A stretch of 64,000 nucleotides of DNA from an uncultured Roseovarius sp. (GTDB lineage: Bacteria > Pseudomonadota > Alphaproteobacteria > Rhodobacterales > Rhodobacteraceae), in the NCBI GenBank assembly GCA_947503145.1, contig CANNCP010000006.1, positions 1-64,000 of the forward strand. The letters run 5' to 3'. Under the pieces are notes generated by a model that ran no database searches, had not been told where the DNA came from, and saw nothing but the letters and a program-made list of their open reading frames with translations. Shown piece by piece: positions 8,780 to 17,740 of this stretch; position 1 is the stretch's first letter, and every line of letters begins with the position of its first letter. Made by a program: the position numbers and the translations under genes.

Positions 8780-8815
8780 GTCAGCGCCGTAATTGAGCGG
8801 CGCTGACCCATCTTT
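8780..8815 (+). terminator. hairpin after TRAP dctP gene
   Basis: Perfect 10-bp stem GTCAGCGCCG (8780-8789) with CGGCGCTGAC (8798-8807), eight-base loop, followed by a T-containing but not solid T-run. It may end most transcripts of the 2024-8760 operon or protect the 3' end. The oxidoreductase gene starts 34 bp further on, so read-through is possible. Confidence 0.6.
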
Positions 8816-8840
8816 AAATAACTCCCTGAAAGAACTCTAA

Positions 8841-9830
8841 ATGCAGATCCCCTCCAGTATGAATGTCGTCGAAATTTCGCAATACGGCGGGCCGGAGGTG
8901 TTAACATCCGCGACCCATCCAGTCCCGTCACCCGGTCCCGGCCAAATTCTGGTTCGCATCGCTTATGCCGGAGTGAACCGCCCCGATGCGTTGCAACGTG
9001 CCGGAAATTACGCACCGCCGCCGGATGCTTCGCCGTTGCCGGGCCTTGAGGCGTCGGGCCATGTGGCGGCAATTGGCACTGGCGTGACCCGCTGGGCCGT
9101 GGGCGATGCCGTGACTGCGCTCTTGCCCGGCGGTGGCTATGCGGAGTATGCCGTGACCGACGCCGATCACGCTCTGCCTGTTCCCGAAGGCATGCCAATG
9201 GATCAAGCGGCGGCGCTCTGCGAGACATTTTTCACAGTCTGGACCAATGTCTTCATGCGGGGCGGCCTACAGGCCGGGGAACGGTTTCTCGTCCACGGAG
9301 GATCGTCCGGGATCGGTACTGTCGCAATCCAGCTCGCCAAATTGCGCGGCGCACGCGTTTTCGCGACCGCGGGTTCGGATGAGAAATGTGCAGCCTGCAT
9401 CAAGCTCGGAGCGGAGGCAGCCTTTAATTATCGAGATGTCGACTTCGTCGAGGCGATGAAAGCCGAAGGGGGCGCGAACTTGATCCTGGATATGGTCGGT
9501 GGCGCTTATATTCCGCGCAATCTTGATGCGTTAGCCAATGACGGAAGGCTCGTACAGATCGCCTTTTTGCAAGGATCAACAGTAGAACTCGACATGATAC
9601 AGGTCATGACCCGTCGGCTCACGATCACCGGTTCAACCCTGCGCCCGCAATCGCAATCGGCCAAGGCGGCCATCGCCCGCGCGCTGGAAACCGAGGTCTG
9701 GCCGCATCTGGCGAAGGGCACCATTGGGCCGGTAATGGACAGTGAATTTGCGCTTGCCGATGCAGCCAAGGCGCACGCGCGCATGGAAAGTTCGAAGCAT
9801 ATCGGTAAAATCATGCTCAAGGTGGCCTAA
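8841..9830 (+). CDS. NADPH:quinone oxidoreductase-like MDR protein
   Basis: A 329-residue zinc-free medium-chain dehydrogenase/reductase of the quinone oxidoreductase (QOR/crotonase-like) group. The N-terminal catalytic fold includes YAGVNRPDALQRAGNY (about 42-57). The Rossmann nucleotide-binding loop is VHGGSSGIGT (about 151-160), typical of NADPH-preferring members. The cysteine ligands of structural zinc are absent, consistent with QOR. The family reduces quinones, enones or 2-enoyl thioesters. In this operon context, reduction of an unsaturated intermediate is conceivable but unproven. It lies downstream of a hairpin and immediately upstream of an alpha/beta hydrolase gene (3-bp gap), so these two are surely cotranscribed. 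The ATG at 8841 follows an AAAGAAC-like weak ribosome site; an internal ATG at 8859 is an alternative. Confidence 0.85.
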   Translation: MQIPSSMNVVEISQYGGPEVLTSATHPVPSPGPGQILVRIAYAGVNRPDALQRAGNYAPPPDASPLPGLEASGHVAAIGTGVTRWAVGDAVTALLPGGGYAEYAVTDADHALPVPEGMPMDQAAALCETFFTVWTNVFMRGGLQAGERFLVHGGSSGIGTVAIQLAKLRGARVFATAGSDEKCAACIKLGAEAAFNYRDVDFVEAMKAEGGANLILDMVGGAYIPRNLDALANDGRLVQIAFLQGSTVELDMIQVMTRRLTITGSTLRPQSQSAKAAIARALETEVWPHLAKGTIGPVMDSEFALADAAKAHARMESSKHIGKIMLKVA

Positions 9831-9833
9831 GGC

Positions 9834-10796
9834 ATGTTCGACTGGCGCTCTTACGACACGTCAGACACCCGTTGGATATCTTCAGCCCTTACTTCGGGCT
9901 TGCGTCTGCATTTGCGGACGCGAGCCCAATCGGGTCAAGGAAATCCCGTCCTTTTCGTGCATGGGGCGACTTTTTCCAGTCGCCTGTTCGACATCCCACA
10001 CCCGGATGTGAACTGGCTGCAATCTGCCGCCAATGCAGGACTGTCCCCTTATGCGCTCGACATCCGGGGTTATGGACGCTCCAAACCTGAATCCTTTCCA
10101 CTCGACGCTGCTCCTTACGCGCAGGCCAAGGAGGCGATTGCTGACATCGGTGATGCGGTAAACTGGATTTCGGCACGCCACGGGGGCCAGCCGGTCGCGC
10201 TGGTCGGCTGGTCATGGGGGAGCATGACCACTGCGCAGTATGTCATCAACAGCGGCACGGGCAAGGTGGCAAGTCTGGTGCTTTACGCGCCAATTTTTGC
10301 TCAACGAAATACCGAATGGTTAAAGGATCTGGCAGACCCGGCCGATCCAGAACGGCTCAATGATTTCAAGGCGTATCGGCGAATCGATCTGCCCTCGACA
10401 CGCCTGCGCTGGAACGCGCAGCTTCCAGATGAGGCCGACTGGCGGCAAGAGACCGTTTTGCAGGCCCTCGTCGCCGCGTCGCTAGCTGATGACCCACAGA
10501 GCGACGATACCCACCCGCCTTCCTTTCGTGTCCCCAACGGAACCTTTATTGATTTGTGGGAGGCCTTCAATGCCCGCGAACCATATGACCCGACACATCT
10601 GACCTGCCCGGTCATGCTGGTGCGCGGTACGCAGGATCCGACCTCGACTCGCAGTGATGCCTTGGCGCTGTTTGACCGTTTGGGCGCCAAGCAGAGACAA
10701 TATGTCGAGATCGCCAACGGCACTCATTTTATCAACGCCGAAGCACAGGCGAGCCTGCTTTTCAATGTCGTACATCAATTTTTGAACAGTGTCTGA
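9834..10796 (+). CDS. alpha/beta hydrolase
   Basis: A 320-residue alpha/beta-hydrolase-fold enzyme with a complete catalytic set. The oxyanion loop is FVHGAT (about 41-46). The nucleophile elbow is GWSWGS with Ser127, the acid is probably Asp268 in RGTQDPT, and the base is His298 in NGTHFI. A lid region (about 155-245) separates the core halves. The family covers esterases, lactonases, C-C hydrolases and epoxide hydrolases, and the sequence alone does not decide. Given the upstream ligase/kinase/ACAD genes, hydrolysis of a gamma-lactone or ester to a free hydroxy acid is an attractive but speculative role. It is the last gene of the cluster. Confidence 0.85.
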   Translation: MFDWRSYDTSDTRWISSALTSGLRLHLRTRAQSGQGNPVLFVHGATFSSRLFDIPHPDVNWLQSAANAGLSPYALDIRGYGRSKPESFPLDAAPYAQAKEAIADIGDAVNWISARHGGQPVALVGWSWGSMTTAQYVINSGTGKVASLVLYAPIFAQRNTEWLKDLADPADPERLNDFKAYRRIDLPSTRLRWNAQLPDEADWRQETVLQALVAASLADDPQSDDTHPPSFRVPNGTFIDLWEAFNAREPYDPTHLTCPVMLVRGTQDPTSTRSDALALFDRLGAKQRQYVEIANGTHFINAEAQASLLFNVVHQFLNSV

Positions 10797-11137
10797 TCAA
10801 TAGTGAATTGAGCGGGATCAGTCAGTTACGCTTTGGCATGTTCGTGTATTCACCGACCGAAGGCCTCCCGAATTCCCACCGAGAGCACGGCTCAGGCGTT
10901 GAGCCGGGGGTGATTTACATGATCATCACGATGATGTTCAGACGATTTGAAAATCGGGTGCCGGGACGATAAGGCGTTTAGGTTTCAAGCCGAGACGCTA
11001 CCCACGGGAACGGTGGATTGACACCACGACCGGAAATTCACCTGGTATTTGGGGAAATAATCAGGCCGCATCGGCCCCTCAATTGGATATTACTGACGCC
11101 GCCGACAGGCAGGGTGCCGTTGCGGACCGATGAGAGG
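10797..11137. other. 341-bp convergent spacer, no gene seen
   Basis: Lies between the alpha/beta hydrolase (plus) and the DUF2207 gene (minus), both ending here. A 7-bp-stem hairpin, CGGCTCA at 10888-10894 with TGAGCCG at 10900-10906, could act as a weak terminator, but lacks a T-run. Nothing else is supported. Confidence 0.4.
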
Positions 11138-13063
11138 CTACCAGCCCCCTCCGCCACCACCACCACCGCCACCGCCCGAGGATCCGCCGTCGGAAAACCC
11201 CGAAGATGAACTTTCTGGTACTGGCAGGGCGCTTGTCATGCTGCTTGATAGTGCGCCCCCAAGGTCGGCCAGATGATCCCCGAAGGACTGGCTGCCTACG
11301 CTGTCGCCATGATACCAGTGCGGCGCATAGGTGACACCAGCCGCGGCGGCTGTGGTCAACCAGGTGTCAAAGGCCTTGGTCCAGGGTTTTTCGACATTGA
11401 GCGCGACGGCGTAGGGCAGGAGCGACTCGAAATGCTCAGGCGACATCCTGGGCGCGCCACGCATATTCATGCGATCTTCTTCGGCCACTGTAAGATAGCG
11501 TTTGAGCCCCGCGATCTCGTCCGTGCGGGTCTGGCCAATCGGCGTCGGTGCGCCGAGCAGAAAGAAGAAGAGAACGTTGACCAGCACCACTGACACCAGC
11601 GCGCCATTCAGGATCGGTTGGTCGAGTGAAATCAGGAATTCACCAATTGTGGAGATGCTGATGTTGGCGAACATGACGACCAGGCCGAAGGTGATGAACA
11701 CGAGCCGAAACTTGGACCTTAATCCACCTCCCCAGCTCTTTGCCACGCCTAGCGCCATCAACATCAGAAGGCCGCCGACGACAAAGCTGGGTATCAGAAA
11801 TACGATATGGTCGGCATCGAGATTGCCGAACATGAAAGCCGCCACCAGGACGGCAGTCGACAGTGCCAGCCCCGCGAAGATCCACAGCTGATTGTGCCGG
11901 TAGTAGACATTCCGGTGTTCGCGCTCCATCGCCTGAGCAAACGACTGGCCAAGTGCCGCCACCTTCTCGCCCTGCGCCGTGGCGATCTCCAACATGCCGC
12001 CCGCGTTGGTCACGCTGGCAACCAGCGCAGCTTCACCGGGTTGGAGCCCCGCCCCCTTGGTGGGCTTGGACGTGCGGCGCAGCGTGATCGTGTCACCGAT
12101 GTCGTTCAGTTCCAGAAAACCACGTACAGCAAGACCCAGCGTCGCCGCCGAGAGGGCGGGGAAGCCCTGATGGCGCAAGCCGCGGTTCCAGATGTAATGC
12201 ACCAGCGCCGGCGCGATGCCATCGGGGGCGTCCCAGCGCGGCACCACCACACCCCTGGCGGGATCGCGGCCGACCCGCCTCCAGGCCAGAAGGTAATAGA
12301 CAAAGATCGCAACGCCCCCCGGGACGGCGATCAGGGCACCCATGTTGTCGCGCAAGAACCAACGGCGCTTCTGGCTGTCGGAAGGCGGGCGGAGGGCACC
12401 CTTTGGCAGGCTGATGGCAACCGTCAGCCCCTCTCGCGGGCCAAGGGCCTGGGTGGTCTCGGCCACCACCTGATCGCCCTTGTGCGACACGCGAATTTCG
12501 GCGTTTTGATCTGTTGCACCGAAAGGCCCGGTATATATCGCCGTCTCCAGCGGCACGGCTCCTTCGGGAAGGTGAAACACCGCACGGGCGGATTTAATCG
12601 GAAAGTCCCACTCGGTTCCGGTGGCATTCCAGTATATTTCGTCATGGGTCGGGAAAAATCGCACCTGGCGATCGGTTCGGTAGGTCAATTCGTAGACATA
12701 GATGCCCGGTGACAGAAACACGTCCTCGTGACCAAGCGTAATACGCGTAAAACTGCCGCCATCCTTGACACTCGACGTTTCGGGCTGACCGTCGCGGGTT
12801 GCAGAAACCAGATCAAAACCGGTCGATACGATCTCGCCGTTTTCATCCATAAGGGTCGTGGGGAAGTCGCGGTAGATACCGCGCCGGATCTGCTGACCTT
12901 CGGCGCGGACACGGATTGTCTCGGTGACCGTATAGTCACCCGAAGCCTCTACCCGGACGTCACTTTGAAAGCTGAGGATGACCTCCTGCGCCGTCGCCGC
13001 TCCGGCAATCAGGAGCGCGGCAAGAAGGCTGGCAAAGAGGGTTCTCAGGCTCCGGCAACCCAC
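11138..13063 (-). CDS. DUF2207 domain membrane protein with glycine-rich tail
   Basis: About 641 residues. A signal peptide (LRTLFASLLAALLIAGAATA) is followed by a periplasmic/extracytoplasmic DUF2207 beta domain (about 25-240), a transmembrane helix near 250-270, and a second membrane pair near 415-480. It ends in a Ser/Gly-rich tail with about eleven consecutive glycines before a final Trp, the hallmark of this family. The frame is open further upstream, but a GTG at 13063 lies directly after the stop of lemA and places the signal peptide at the N-terminus, so I used it. DUF2207 genes are routinely paired with lemA, as here; the molecular role of the pair is unknown. The upstream open extension overlaps lemA antiparallel-free in another frame and is not protein-like. 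Confidence 0.85.
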   Translation of the reverse strand: MGCRSLRTLFASLLAALLIAGAATAQEVILSFQSDVRVEASGDYTVTETIRVRAEGQQIRRGIYRDFPTTLMDENGEIVSTGFDLVSATRDGQPETSSVKDGGSFTRITLGHEDVFLSPGIYVYELTYRTDRQVRFFPTHDEIYWNATGTEWDFPIKSARAVFHLPEGAVPLETAIYTGPFGATDQNAEIRVSHKGDQVVAETTQALGPREGLTVAISLPKGALRPPSDSQKRRWFLRDNMGALIAVPGGVAIFVYYLLAWRRVGRDPARGVVVPRWDAPDGIAPALVHYIWNRGLRHQGFPALSAATLGLAVRGFLELNDIGDTITLRRTSKPTKGAGLQPGEAALVASVTNAGGMLEIATAQGEKVAALGQSFAQAMEREHRNVYYRHNQLWIFAGLALSTAVLVAAFMFGNLDADHIVFLIPSFVVGGLLMLMALGVAKSWGGGLRSKFRLVFITFGLVVMFANISISTIGEFLISLDQPILNGALVSVVLVNVLFFFLLGAPTPIGQTRTDEIAGLKRYLTVAEEDRMNMRGAPRMSPEHFESLLPYAVALNVEKPWTKAFDTWLTTAAAAGVTYAPHWYHGDSVGSQSFGDHLADLGGALSSSMTSALPVPESSSSGFSDGGSSGGGGGGGGGGGW

Positions 13064-13064
13064 G

Positions 13065-13628
13065 TCAGAAGGACACCTTTGGCAGCTCACGCGCGGACGG
13101 ATCTTCAAGTTCGAAGTATTCCGACTGCTCGAACATGAACTGTTTGGCGACAAGGTTTGACGGAAAGCTCTCGACCTTGACGTTCAGTTCCCGGGCCGAG
13201 CCGTTGTAGTAGCGCCGCGCCATCTGGATTTCGCTTTCGATGGTTTCGAGCGAGGTCTGAAATTCGCGGAAATTCTCGCTGGCCTGCAGATCCGGGTAGG
13301 CCTCGGCAACGGCAAAGAGGCGCCCAAGCGCCTGGCTAAGCATTCCTTCCGCCGCAGCGCGGCCCGCGACGTCTGCCGCCGGAACCTTCTGCGCGCGGGT
13401 GCGCATTTCCGTAACGTCGCGCAGTGCGTCCTTTTCGTGATCGGCATATCCCTTCACGGTCTCTATCAGGTTCGGAATCAGGTCAGCGCGCCGCTTTAGC
13501 TGAATGTCGATGCCGCTCCATGCTTCTTTCACCATCTGGCGAAGCCTGACGAGCGCGTTGTAGGCAATGATGACATAGCCAATGATGCCAACGGCCAGAA
13601 CGAAGAGTATGATTAGAAAGGTCTGCAT
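13065..13628 (-). CDS. lemA: LemA family protein
   Basis: A 187-residue LemA protein. An N-terminal transmembrane helix (about residues 2-22) is followed by a long helical domain with YNALVRLRQMVKEAWSGID, the conserved RRADLIPNLIETVKGYA and the late motif ARRYYNGSARELN. The final third ends FEQSEYFELEDPSAR. LemA proteins are anchored in the inner membrane with most of the chain outside. Function is not established, although pairing with DUF2207 proteins is common in bacteria and is reproduced here with the stop of lemA next to the next start. The pair appears to form its own two-gene unit, with a 310-bp spacer upstream. Confidence 0.93.
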   Translation of the reverse strand: MQTFLIILFVLAVGIIGYVIIAYNALVRLRQMVKEAWSGIDIQLKRRADLIPNLIETVKGYADHEKDALRDVTEMRTRAQKVPAADVAGRAAAEGMLSQALGRLFAVAEAYPDLQASENFREFQTSLETIESEIQMARRYYNGSARELNVKVESFPSNLVAKQFMFEQSEYFELEDPSARELPKVSF

Positions 13629-13938
13629 GTGGCGGTACTCCAGCCAGTTTCTGTTTGATCGATAGCCTGAAGGTGCCCATTATGTCACCAGACAATCGAC
13701 GGGCGAAGTGCTGTCATGAATGACCGTACCCTGCTGTGGCTGGCACATGACGGGGCGGTGATACCGGAGGTCTGCAATGATGTCGCCGGACTGACCTTCC
13801 TTGATGACGGGCAGACTATCGCGGCGGCCTGCAATAATCGGACCATAGGTCTGGCCCGTTTGTGCTTCATGTCCGACAGGTTGGCCCTTCCGCTCTCTGC
13901 GATTGCGCCGTTTCGTGACAAAGCCCAAGCGAGAAATT
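13629..13938. other. 310-bp spacer between thiQ and lemA, no gene seen
   Basis: Open frames exist on both strands (plus 13716-14021; minus 13680-14000), but neither has recognisable motifs, and both run into thiQ out of frame. It should contain the lemA promoter and the thi operon 3' end. I see no clear terminator. Confidence 0.35.
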
Positions 13939-14649
13939 TCAGATATGGTGGCTCCCCAGATAAGCGCGCAACTCGGGCGGAGGATTGTCCAGCAGATCAT
14001 GCACGCGTGCGGGCTGGGTGACGCGCCCCTCGGCTACCAGCGCCAGATCGCCGTCCAGTCGCCGAGCATCCTCGGGATCGTGCGTGACCATCAACAGGGT
14101 TGTCCCCATGTCATCGCAAAGCGCGCGCACCAGCGCGATCATGTCGGCGCGCATCGCCGGGCCGAGGGCCGAAAAGGGTTCGTCCAGTACCGCAATCGGG
14201 TGCGCCTGAACCAGCATGCGTGCCAATGCCGCGCGGCTTTGCTGCCCGCCCGACAGAGTTGCCGGTTTGCGCGCCTCAAATCCTTCGAGTCCCACACGCG
14301 CCAGACTGTCCTGCACAGTGTTTTGTTCAGCACTCGACAGCGTGCCGGATGGGCGGATACCCAAGGCCACGTTTTGCTGAATGGTAAGATGCGGAAACAG
14401 GTTGTTGTCCTGAAAGATGCTGCTGACGGGCCGTGCGGCCGGGGGCAGGGCGGTCAGATCCTTGCCCTGCCACAGTACCCGCCCTGACGCAGGTGCAAAA
14501 AATCCTGATATCACCGCCAGAAGCGTGGATTTCCCGGCACCGGACGGCCCCATGACCGCGACCCGTGCCCCCGCCTTGACAGTGATCTCGGCGGTCAGCA
14601 GGAAACCTTCCTGCGCGATCCGCAGTTTCTCAAGCGTCAGCATCGACAC
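13939..14649 (-). CDS. thiQ: thiamine ABC transporter ATP-binding protein
   Basis: A 236-residue ABC ATPase with Walker A GPSGAGKST (about 34-42), the Q-loop in SSIFQDNNLFPHLTI, signature LSGGQQSRAALARML, Walker B IAVLDEPF and switch His in MVTHD. The short form without a TOBE domain and the NNLFPHLT segment are typical of ThiQ. It energises uptake of thiamine or thiamine pyrophosphate together with ThiP (its start overlaps the thiP stop by 20 bases) and ThiB. Last gene of the TPP-riboswitch operon. Confidence 0.9.
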   Translation of the reverse strand: MSMLTLEKLRIAQEGFLLTAEITVKAGARVAVMGPSGAGKSTLLAVISGFFAPASGRVLWQGKDLTALPPAARPVSSIFQDNNLFPHLTIQQNVALGIRPSGTLSSAEQNTVQDSLARVGLEGFEARKPATLSGGQQSRAALARMLVQAHPIAVLDEPFSALGPAMRADMIALVRALCDDMGTTLLMVTHDPEDARRLDGDLALVAEGRVTQPARVHDLLDNPPPELRAYLGSHHI

Positions 14650-16207
14650 GTCCCCCTCGATCGAACATCCAGAACATTGCCACCGACAGCGCCAGCAGGA
14701 TCAAGGCAACTGCGCCAGCCTGCTCCATCCGGTATGCTCCCATCAGCCGATACAGCAACAGGGGCAGTGTGCCTGCGTCGGCATCGGCAAACAGCGTGAT
14801 CACACCCAGATCGCCCATCGAGAGCGCACCCGCAAGTGCGGCCGCAAAGCCCAGCGGGCGGCGCAGGCGGGGCAGGGTCAGTCGCCGCAACCGCGCCCAC
14901 CCCGATAGCCCCAGACTGTCGGCCAGCCGTCCGTATTGCGCCTCGATCTCGCCGAGTGCGGGCACAAGCGCGCGTAGGGCGAAAGGCAGGCTCATCACCG
15001 CGTTGATCAGGGCGGTGACGGGTAGGGCCAAGGCCACCGGGTCGGCAATGGGAAAGATCAGCAGGAACAGTCCGGTGCCAAGCACCAGCGGCGATGCGGC
15101 AATGCTGAGGTAACCTGCAGCCTCGATGCCCCGCGCCAGCGCACGCCCCCTGAGGGCGACGATGGACAGCCCCATCGGCAGCGCCAGGCCCAGCGTCACC
15201 GCGACCGACACCAGCGCCACCCAGATCGAGCGCCACGCGGCGCCCCATACCTCGGAGGGCAGGGCGGTCAGGCCGGGCAATCCGCGCAGGGCGATGGCCG
15301 CCAGTGGTGCCAGCAGAAACGTAGCCGCCAGTATGATCAGCGCGCTGTCGAGCCAGCGCAATCCCGGTCTGCGGGCATCCCAACGATCGACGGTCCGGTC
15401 CAGCCCTGCGCCAAGGCTTTGTGGGACGGCGACCCAGAGGGCAAGCAGGGCGGCGGTGCCGGACAACAGCAATTGTACAAGGGCCAGAAGGGCTGCGCGT
15501 GAGAGATCAAAATCAAAGCGGAACGCCTGATAGATCGCCAGCTCAACAGTGGTGGCGCGCGGCCCGCCGCCAAGCGTCAGCGCGACCGCAAAACTGGTGG
15601 TGCAGATCAAAAAGATCACCATGAACGCGCCCGGCACGATGGCGCGCAGCATCGGCCATTCCAGTTGGCGCGCTACATGCGTCGAGGTAAATCCCAGGCT
15701 GGCAGCAAGGCGGAACCGCTCCGCCGGTATCGCCAGCCAACCTTGCAGGATCAGGCGGGTCGCCAGCGGCAGATTAAAGAACACATGGCCCAGAACGACG
15801 CCTTGAAAGCCGTAGATCTCCAGCGGGGGCAGGCCGACCATAGCCAGAAGCCCCGACACCCAGCCGTTGCGCCCGAAGACAGTAACCAGTCCCAACACCG
15901 CCACGATCACCGGCAGGATAAAGGGCGCGCCCATGAGCGTGACCAATACCCCGCGCCCGATGAACCGACGCCGCGCCAGCGCGCGGGCCACTGGCACCGC
16001 CAGCGCCACGCTGACCGCTGCCGACAGTAACGCCTGCACAATTGTAAAGCGCAGCGCAGCCCAGTCGGCAGGGCCGAGCGCAAACCGTCCCTCGGCACGC
16101 CAGAGCACAGCGGCGATGGTGCCAAAGCTCAGCCCCAGCACCAGCAGTGCAGCGAGGATGCCGGGCCATGCAGGTCTACGTGTCACCGGGCCAATGCGTC
16201 CAGCCAC
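14630..16207 (-). CDS. thiP: thiamine ABC transporter permease
   Basis: A 525-residue double-length permease with about 12 transmembrane helices, made of two fused BPD_transp_1 halves as in ThiP and FbpB proteins. EAA-loop-like segments that contact the ATPase are recognisable in each half (around RLAASLGFTSTHVARQLEWP and RLADSLGLSGWARLRRLTLP). Position between thiB and thiQ, behind a TPP riboswitch, fixes the assignment as thiamine uptake rather than iron. The start overlaps the end of thiB by 25 bases. Confidence 0.92.
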   Translation of the reverse strand: MAGRIGPVTRRPAWPGILAALLVLGLSFGTIAAVLWRAEGRFALGPADWAALRFTIVQALLSAAVSVALAVPVARALARRRFIGRGVLVTLMGAPFILPVIVAVLGLVTVFGRNGWVSGLLAMVGLPPLEIYGFQGVVLGHVFFNLPLATRLILQGWLAIPAERFRLAASLGFTSTHVARQLEWPMLRAIVPGAFMVIFLICTTSFAVALTLGGGPRATTVELAIYQAFRFDFDLSRAALLALVQLLLSGTAALLALWVAVPQSLGAGLDRTVDRWDARRPGLRWLDSALIILAATFLLAPLAAIALRGLPGLTALPSEVWGAAWRSIWVALVSVAVTLGLALPMGLSIVALRGRALARGIEAAGYLSIAASPLVLGTGLFLLIFPIADPVALALPVTALINAVMSLPFALRALVPALGEIEAQYGRLADSLGLSGWARLRRLTLPRLRRPLGFAAALAGALSMGDLGVITLFADADAGTLPLLLYRLMGAYRMEQAGAVALILLALSVAMFWMFDRGGRVDADA

Positions 16208-17169
16208 TCGGCAAGGGCGGCATCGCGCGCAGCAGCGGCCTCAGCCGCCGGGATAAGCAACGCAGTGTCGGGCACGGTCAGGCTGTCGAAGCCTTCGGGC
16301 AGGCCACTTGTGGGGATGACGGCGGGATACATCCAGTTGGTCGTCGGGATCACCGATTGGAAATCATCACCGACCATGAAGCGCAGAAAATCCTGCGCCA
16401 GCGCCTGCTGGGGGCTTGAGGCGACGATACCCGCCACCTCGACCTGAAGATAATGCCCTTCGGAAAACGGCGCGGCGGCCTTGCTGTCATCGCCTTCGCC
16501 AATCAGGTGATAGGCGGGCGAGGTGGTATAGCTCAGCACCATGTCGGCTTCGCCCTCAAGGAACATGCCATAGGATTCCGACCAGCCTTTGGTCACAGTC
16601 ACGATGTTATCGGCCAGCCCTTGCCAGATCTCGGATGCGGCGTCGCCATAAGCTGCCTTGACCCAGAGCAGCAGGCCCAGACCGGGCGTGGAGCTGCGTG
16701 GGTCTTGTATAACGATCTTCAGATCACTGTCGGCCAATGCGCGGAAATCGGTAGGGGGCGTCAGGGATTTGTCATGGACGAAGGCGAAATAGCCCCAGTC
16801 ATAAGGGACGAACATCTTATCGTCCCATTCCAGCGGCAGATCATATGTCACATCTTCGATCCCGCTGGGCGCGAACAATCCGGTCTCGGCGGCCGCTTCT
16901 GTCAGGTTGGTGTCCAGCCCCAGAATGACATCGGCCTTGGTGCGTTTGCCCTCCAGCCGCAACCGCGCCAAAAGCGCCGCGCCGTCACCGGCGGCGATGA
17001 ATTGCAAGTCACAACCGCAGGTCTGCTCAAACGTCTTTTCCACCGCCGGGCCGGGGCCCCATTCGGTGTTGAAGCTGTCATAGGTATAGACGGTCAACAC
17101 CGGCTTTTCCTCGGCAATGGCAGTCGTGGCCAAGAGGGCGGTAGCCATTGTCAGGGTAAATCGTAACAT
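16183..17169 (-). CDS. thiB: thiamine-binding periplasmic protein
   Basis: A 328-residue ABC substrate-binding protein. The signal peptide LRFTLTMATALLATTAIAEE is followed by LTVYTYDSFNTEWGPGP, the characteristic ThiB opening. Later motifs include ADVILGLDTNL, VPYDWGYFAFV and DPRSSTPGLGLLLW, all usual for thiamine/TPP receptors. The open frame extends to 17304, but ATG 17169 has a GGAGG ribosome site eight bases away (17177-17181) and directly precedes the signal peptide, so I used it. The extra upstream codons lie in the riboswitch region and are not coding. First gene of thiBPQ. Confidence 0.95.
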   Translation of the reverse strand: MLRFTLTMATALLATTAIAEEKPVLTVYTYDSFNTEWGPGPAVEKTFEQTCGCDLQFIAAGDGAALLARLRLEGKRTKADVILGLDTNLTEAAAETGLFAPSGIEDVTYDLPLEWDDKMFVPYDWGYFAFVHDKSLTPPTDFRALADSDLKIVIQDPRSSTPGLGLLLWVKAAYGDAASEIWQGLADNIVTVTKGWSESYGMFLEGEADMVLSYTTSPAYHLIGEGDDSKAAAPFSEGHYLQVEVAGIVASSPQQALAQDFLRFMVGDDFQSVIPTTNWMYPAVIPTSGLPEGFDSLTVPDTALLIPAAEAAAARDAALAEWLDALAR

Positions 17170-17249
17170 CGTATCGATCCTCCATTGGCCCAGCCAGGGT
17201 GGCGCGGGCAAAGTTGTGATCGGAGTTTGGGGTAGAGCATGATCTCTGA

Positions 17250-17332
17250 CCTTCCCTCCGCCGGTTCTAGCCGGTTCAGGTTCAATGGGTTCGCGCGTTT
17301 GCACATCTCAGCCCGATTAGGGCGCCCCAAGG
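17250..17332 (-). promoter_or_regulatory. TPP (THI-element) riboswitch
   Basis: On the minus strand the conserved TPP-aptamer parts occur in order. A 5' stem CTTGGGGCGCCC is followed by GCTGAGATG (the pyrimidine-sensor loop), then AACC..TTGAACCTGA, then the pyrophosphate-side CGGCGGAGGGAAG that closes the P1 stem. It sits about 80 bases upstream of the thiB start, leaving room for a ribosome-site-sequestering or terminating switch. Expected effect: binding of thiamine pyrophosphate lowers thiBPQ expression. Confidence 0.93.
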
Positions 17333-17740
17333 TGAAAATAAGACATATGCGCTTCGCCAACCGGGAACAAGGCCCGGTTTGACGCTTTGGCAATCCCGCG
17401 CGCCCTGTCGACCTCGACATGAATCAGCATCCGCGCGCGGTCATCTGCTGGCCTGAATTCGCTATCGCAGCGGTCGAGGTGATTTCATCACAGGAAGTGC
17501 GGATTGATTTTCAGTGGACGCAGACACTGGAACACGATATATTTCGTTAAATTATAACACGTAGTTACAAATCTGGTCATGAGAATCAGTTTCGGCCAAC
17601 AGGCTTACAAGCCACATCGGGGGTGGTAGGGTGCAATGGAATACAGCGCAATCTGCGCCTGACCCCGTGCTGTGGCATATCCTGACACGACGTCGTGTCA
17701 CCGGAGCTGTTGCTCGGGTAGATATGAGTGAACCAGCGTC
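17333..17740. other. 408-bp divergent spacer with promoter regions
   Basis: Holds the thiBPQ promoter on the minus strand and the upstream region of the receiver-protein gene on the plus strand. The only clear structure is the perfect palindrome at 17683-17700, listed separately. No gene is supported. Confidence 0.4.
17683..17700. promoter_or_regulatory. perfect 18-bp palindrome upstream of receiver gene
   Basis: TGACACGAC followed at once by its reverse complement GTCGTGTCA, with no spacer. It ends 40 bp before the start codon of the receiver-domain gene at 17741, a sensible place for an operator of a dimeric regulator. Which protein binds is unknown. Confidence 0.5.

Noticed and set aside
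13716..14021. 101-codon plus frame upstream of lemA
   Set aside because: Overlaps thiQ antisense and has no recognisable feature.
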